A stretch of 64,000 bases of DNA from Flabesymbios commensalis (Eukaryota > Annelida > Polychaeta > Terebellida > Flabelligeridae): contig OZ024902.1 of assembly GCA_964017125.1 (NCBI GenBank), forward strand, positions 39,417,865 through 39,481,864, given 5' to 3'. The position numbers and the translations under genes were made by a program. Below, piece after piece: positions 63,171 to 64,000 of this stretch. The first letter of the stretch is position 1. Each line of letters begins with the position of its first letter. The notes below the pieces were generated by a model. It had not been told where the DNA came from. It searched no databases and saw only the letters and a program-made list of their open reading frames with translations.

Positions 63171-63392
63171 AAGGCTAAACTGCATGGGCCAGGAGCATCT
63201 CTTGAGGATGGTGAGATGAGTGAGGCCAGTCTGCTACCGCTCGGTCACAGAGCCTCTCCACAATACTGAATATTTACGAGTGACTGGGGAAGAAACATTT
63301 GTTTCTTTGAAACCTGAATGCCAGAGCGGGGGACGAACCCGCGATCTCCGACTTTCTAAGCAAGCACCTTTAACTACTGCACCGTCTAATAT
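63171..63392 (-). mobile_element. tRNA-derived SINE, head type 2
   Basis: On the minus strand the head holds GCAGTAGTTAAAGGTGCTTG and a B-box-like CGGGTTCGTCCCC (~63330). The body follows with GAAACAAATGTTTCTTCCCC and ends at CTGGCCCATGCAGTTTAGCC. The CATT tail is missing. Same head as the copy at 4510. Confidence 0.85.
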
Positions 63393-63567
63393 TATAGGGT
63401 TTGTATTAGAGAGCGATTAACAAGCAAATAGCATTGCTGTAACCAATCACATCCACGTCTGCTTTTTAGCAAATTGCAATTCTCGAGAAAGCCTGCAGAG
63501 CGTCTTCAAGAAGTGCATGTCCTGCAGTGCTTGACCAGGCCACCGCTTGAGGTGATCGCGGACGTCC

Positions 63568-63587
63568 AGCCCCCCCCCCCCCCCCCG
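63568..63587. repeat. C18-type homopolymer
   Basis: About 17-18 consecutive Cs in a GC-rich context; one of seven long G/C runs in the window. Confidence 0.95.
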
Positions 63588-63599
63588 CGTCTCCTTAGA

Positions 63600-63812
63600 A
63601 CCGGGGATATTTATGCCGGGTGCGGCGGGCGAGGCTCCCAATCAGCGGGGAACAAAAAGCGACGCCAAATCCCCGATGCGTCGTACGTAACCGTGCGGAA
63701 TGCGCGCCCCCGATCCGACCGCACACGTCCTAATTGATTGATCTTCTCCCGCCCGTCTTCCCGTGTACCGCATGAACCCCCGCAAGCCGATAACCGCTCG
63801 GGCGGTCGCGGA
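63600..63812. other. CpG-rich block at the right edge
   Basis: CpG-dense with ORFs open on three frames (78-92 codons), none recognised. May continue beyond the window. Confidence 0.4.
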
Positions 63813-63818
63813 TCCCGG

Positions 63819-63886
63819 CCCGACGTCGTATCGGCGTCGAGGCAGCGTCCGTGGACGCTGCCCCGACGCTGATCCCACGTCGGAGT
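63819..63886. mobile_element. GC-rich hp109-like core palindrome
   Basis: CCGACGTCGTATCGGCGTCG, AGGCAGCGTCC, GTGGACGCTGCCC, CGACGCTGATCCCACGTCGG. The ends CCCAGCAAACAC are absent. The GAGGCAGCGTCC arm is private to this copy but paired. Confidence 0.8.
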
Positions 63887-64000
63887 CACAACCCTTTAAA
63901 CTCTAACCAGGGATGCATCAGAGCATCATCTTGCATATCTGAAGAGTGACTTTCTTTCTTAAAACCTAGGATTTCACAGCAAAAAATTGTCATGGAAATA

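Noticed and set aside
1-64000. LTR, retroviral or Polinton-type fossils
   Set aside because: I looked for long direct terminal repeats, primer-binding-type sites and pol/capsid-like motifs and recognised none. Absence by eye is not proof; a protein-profile search would be needed.

Overview
This window looks like animal nuclear DNA, most likely from a marine invertebrate. I see no intact protein-coding gene. The sequence alternates between AT-rich and CpG-rich non-coding stretches. It carries Pol III-type (tRNA-derived) SINEs with CATT-type tails, many short inverted-repeat DNA elements, long microsatellites and one 200-base assembly gap (16301-16500). The phylum cannot be settled from the sequence alone. 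Nothing suggests a bacterium or a virus: there are no operons, no dense coding and no long ORFs outside low-complexity repeats. I recognised no LTR, retroviral or Polinton-like element.

Layout. 1-600 is a ~61-bp satellite array that decays rightwards. 700-20478 is unique DNA studded with hairpin elements, SINEs and MITEs; it includes a terminal-inverted-repeat element (10217-11079), the gap and an ACACT/ACACC minisatellite beside it. 20479-35864 is a head-to-tail duplication of a ~7.6-7.8 kb segment (copy A 20479-28044, copy B 28047-35864). The copies differ mainly in microsatellites, a 197-bp deletion in A and scattered substitutions that are far rarer in the last ~3 kb. 36540-37800 holds a CATT-type microsatellite, a 66-bp tandem repeat with TGACGTCA sites, a probable hAT-like end rich in TAATCG, and the best SINE copy. 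39302-39736 is a decayed fragment of a multicopy invertebrate protein family with an EExDTR signature, the only protein homology I trust. 46850-47465 is a 41-bp minisatellite that creates spurious long ORFs. 48537-48912 is a 376-bp full-length palindrome with TTAA ends. 56170-56970 is a CpG-rich island. 59064-59205 is a long CACT microsatellite.

The dominant theme is DNA that folds back on itself. Two families stand out. The first (called hp70 here) is a ~70-80-bp element that is a single near-perfect hairpin, with about 37 recognisable copies. The second (hp109) has conserved ends CCCAGCAAACAC / GTGTTTGCTGGG. At least seven copies are exactly 109 bp long although their arm sequences differ; within each copy the two arms still largely match each other. 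Diagnostic substitutions occur in both arms of a copy together. This suggests that arms are copied from one another, or that pairing is selected, and it is the observation most worth following up. TTAA-flanked elements with CCCTT-type ends (piggyBac-like MITEs) form a third group; two of them abut on one shared TTAA.

No gene network can be described from this window. It reads as intergenic or intronic DNA shaped by non-autonomous transposons and one recent duplication, real or assembly-made.
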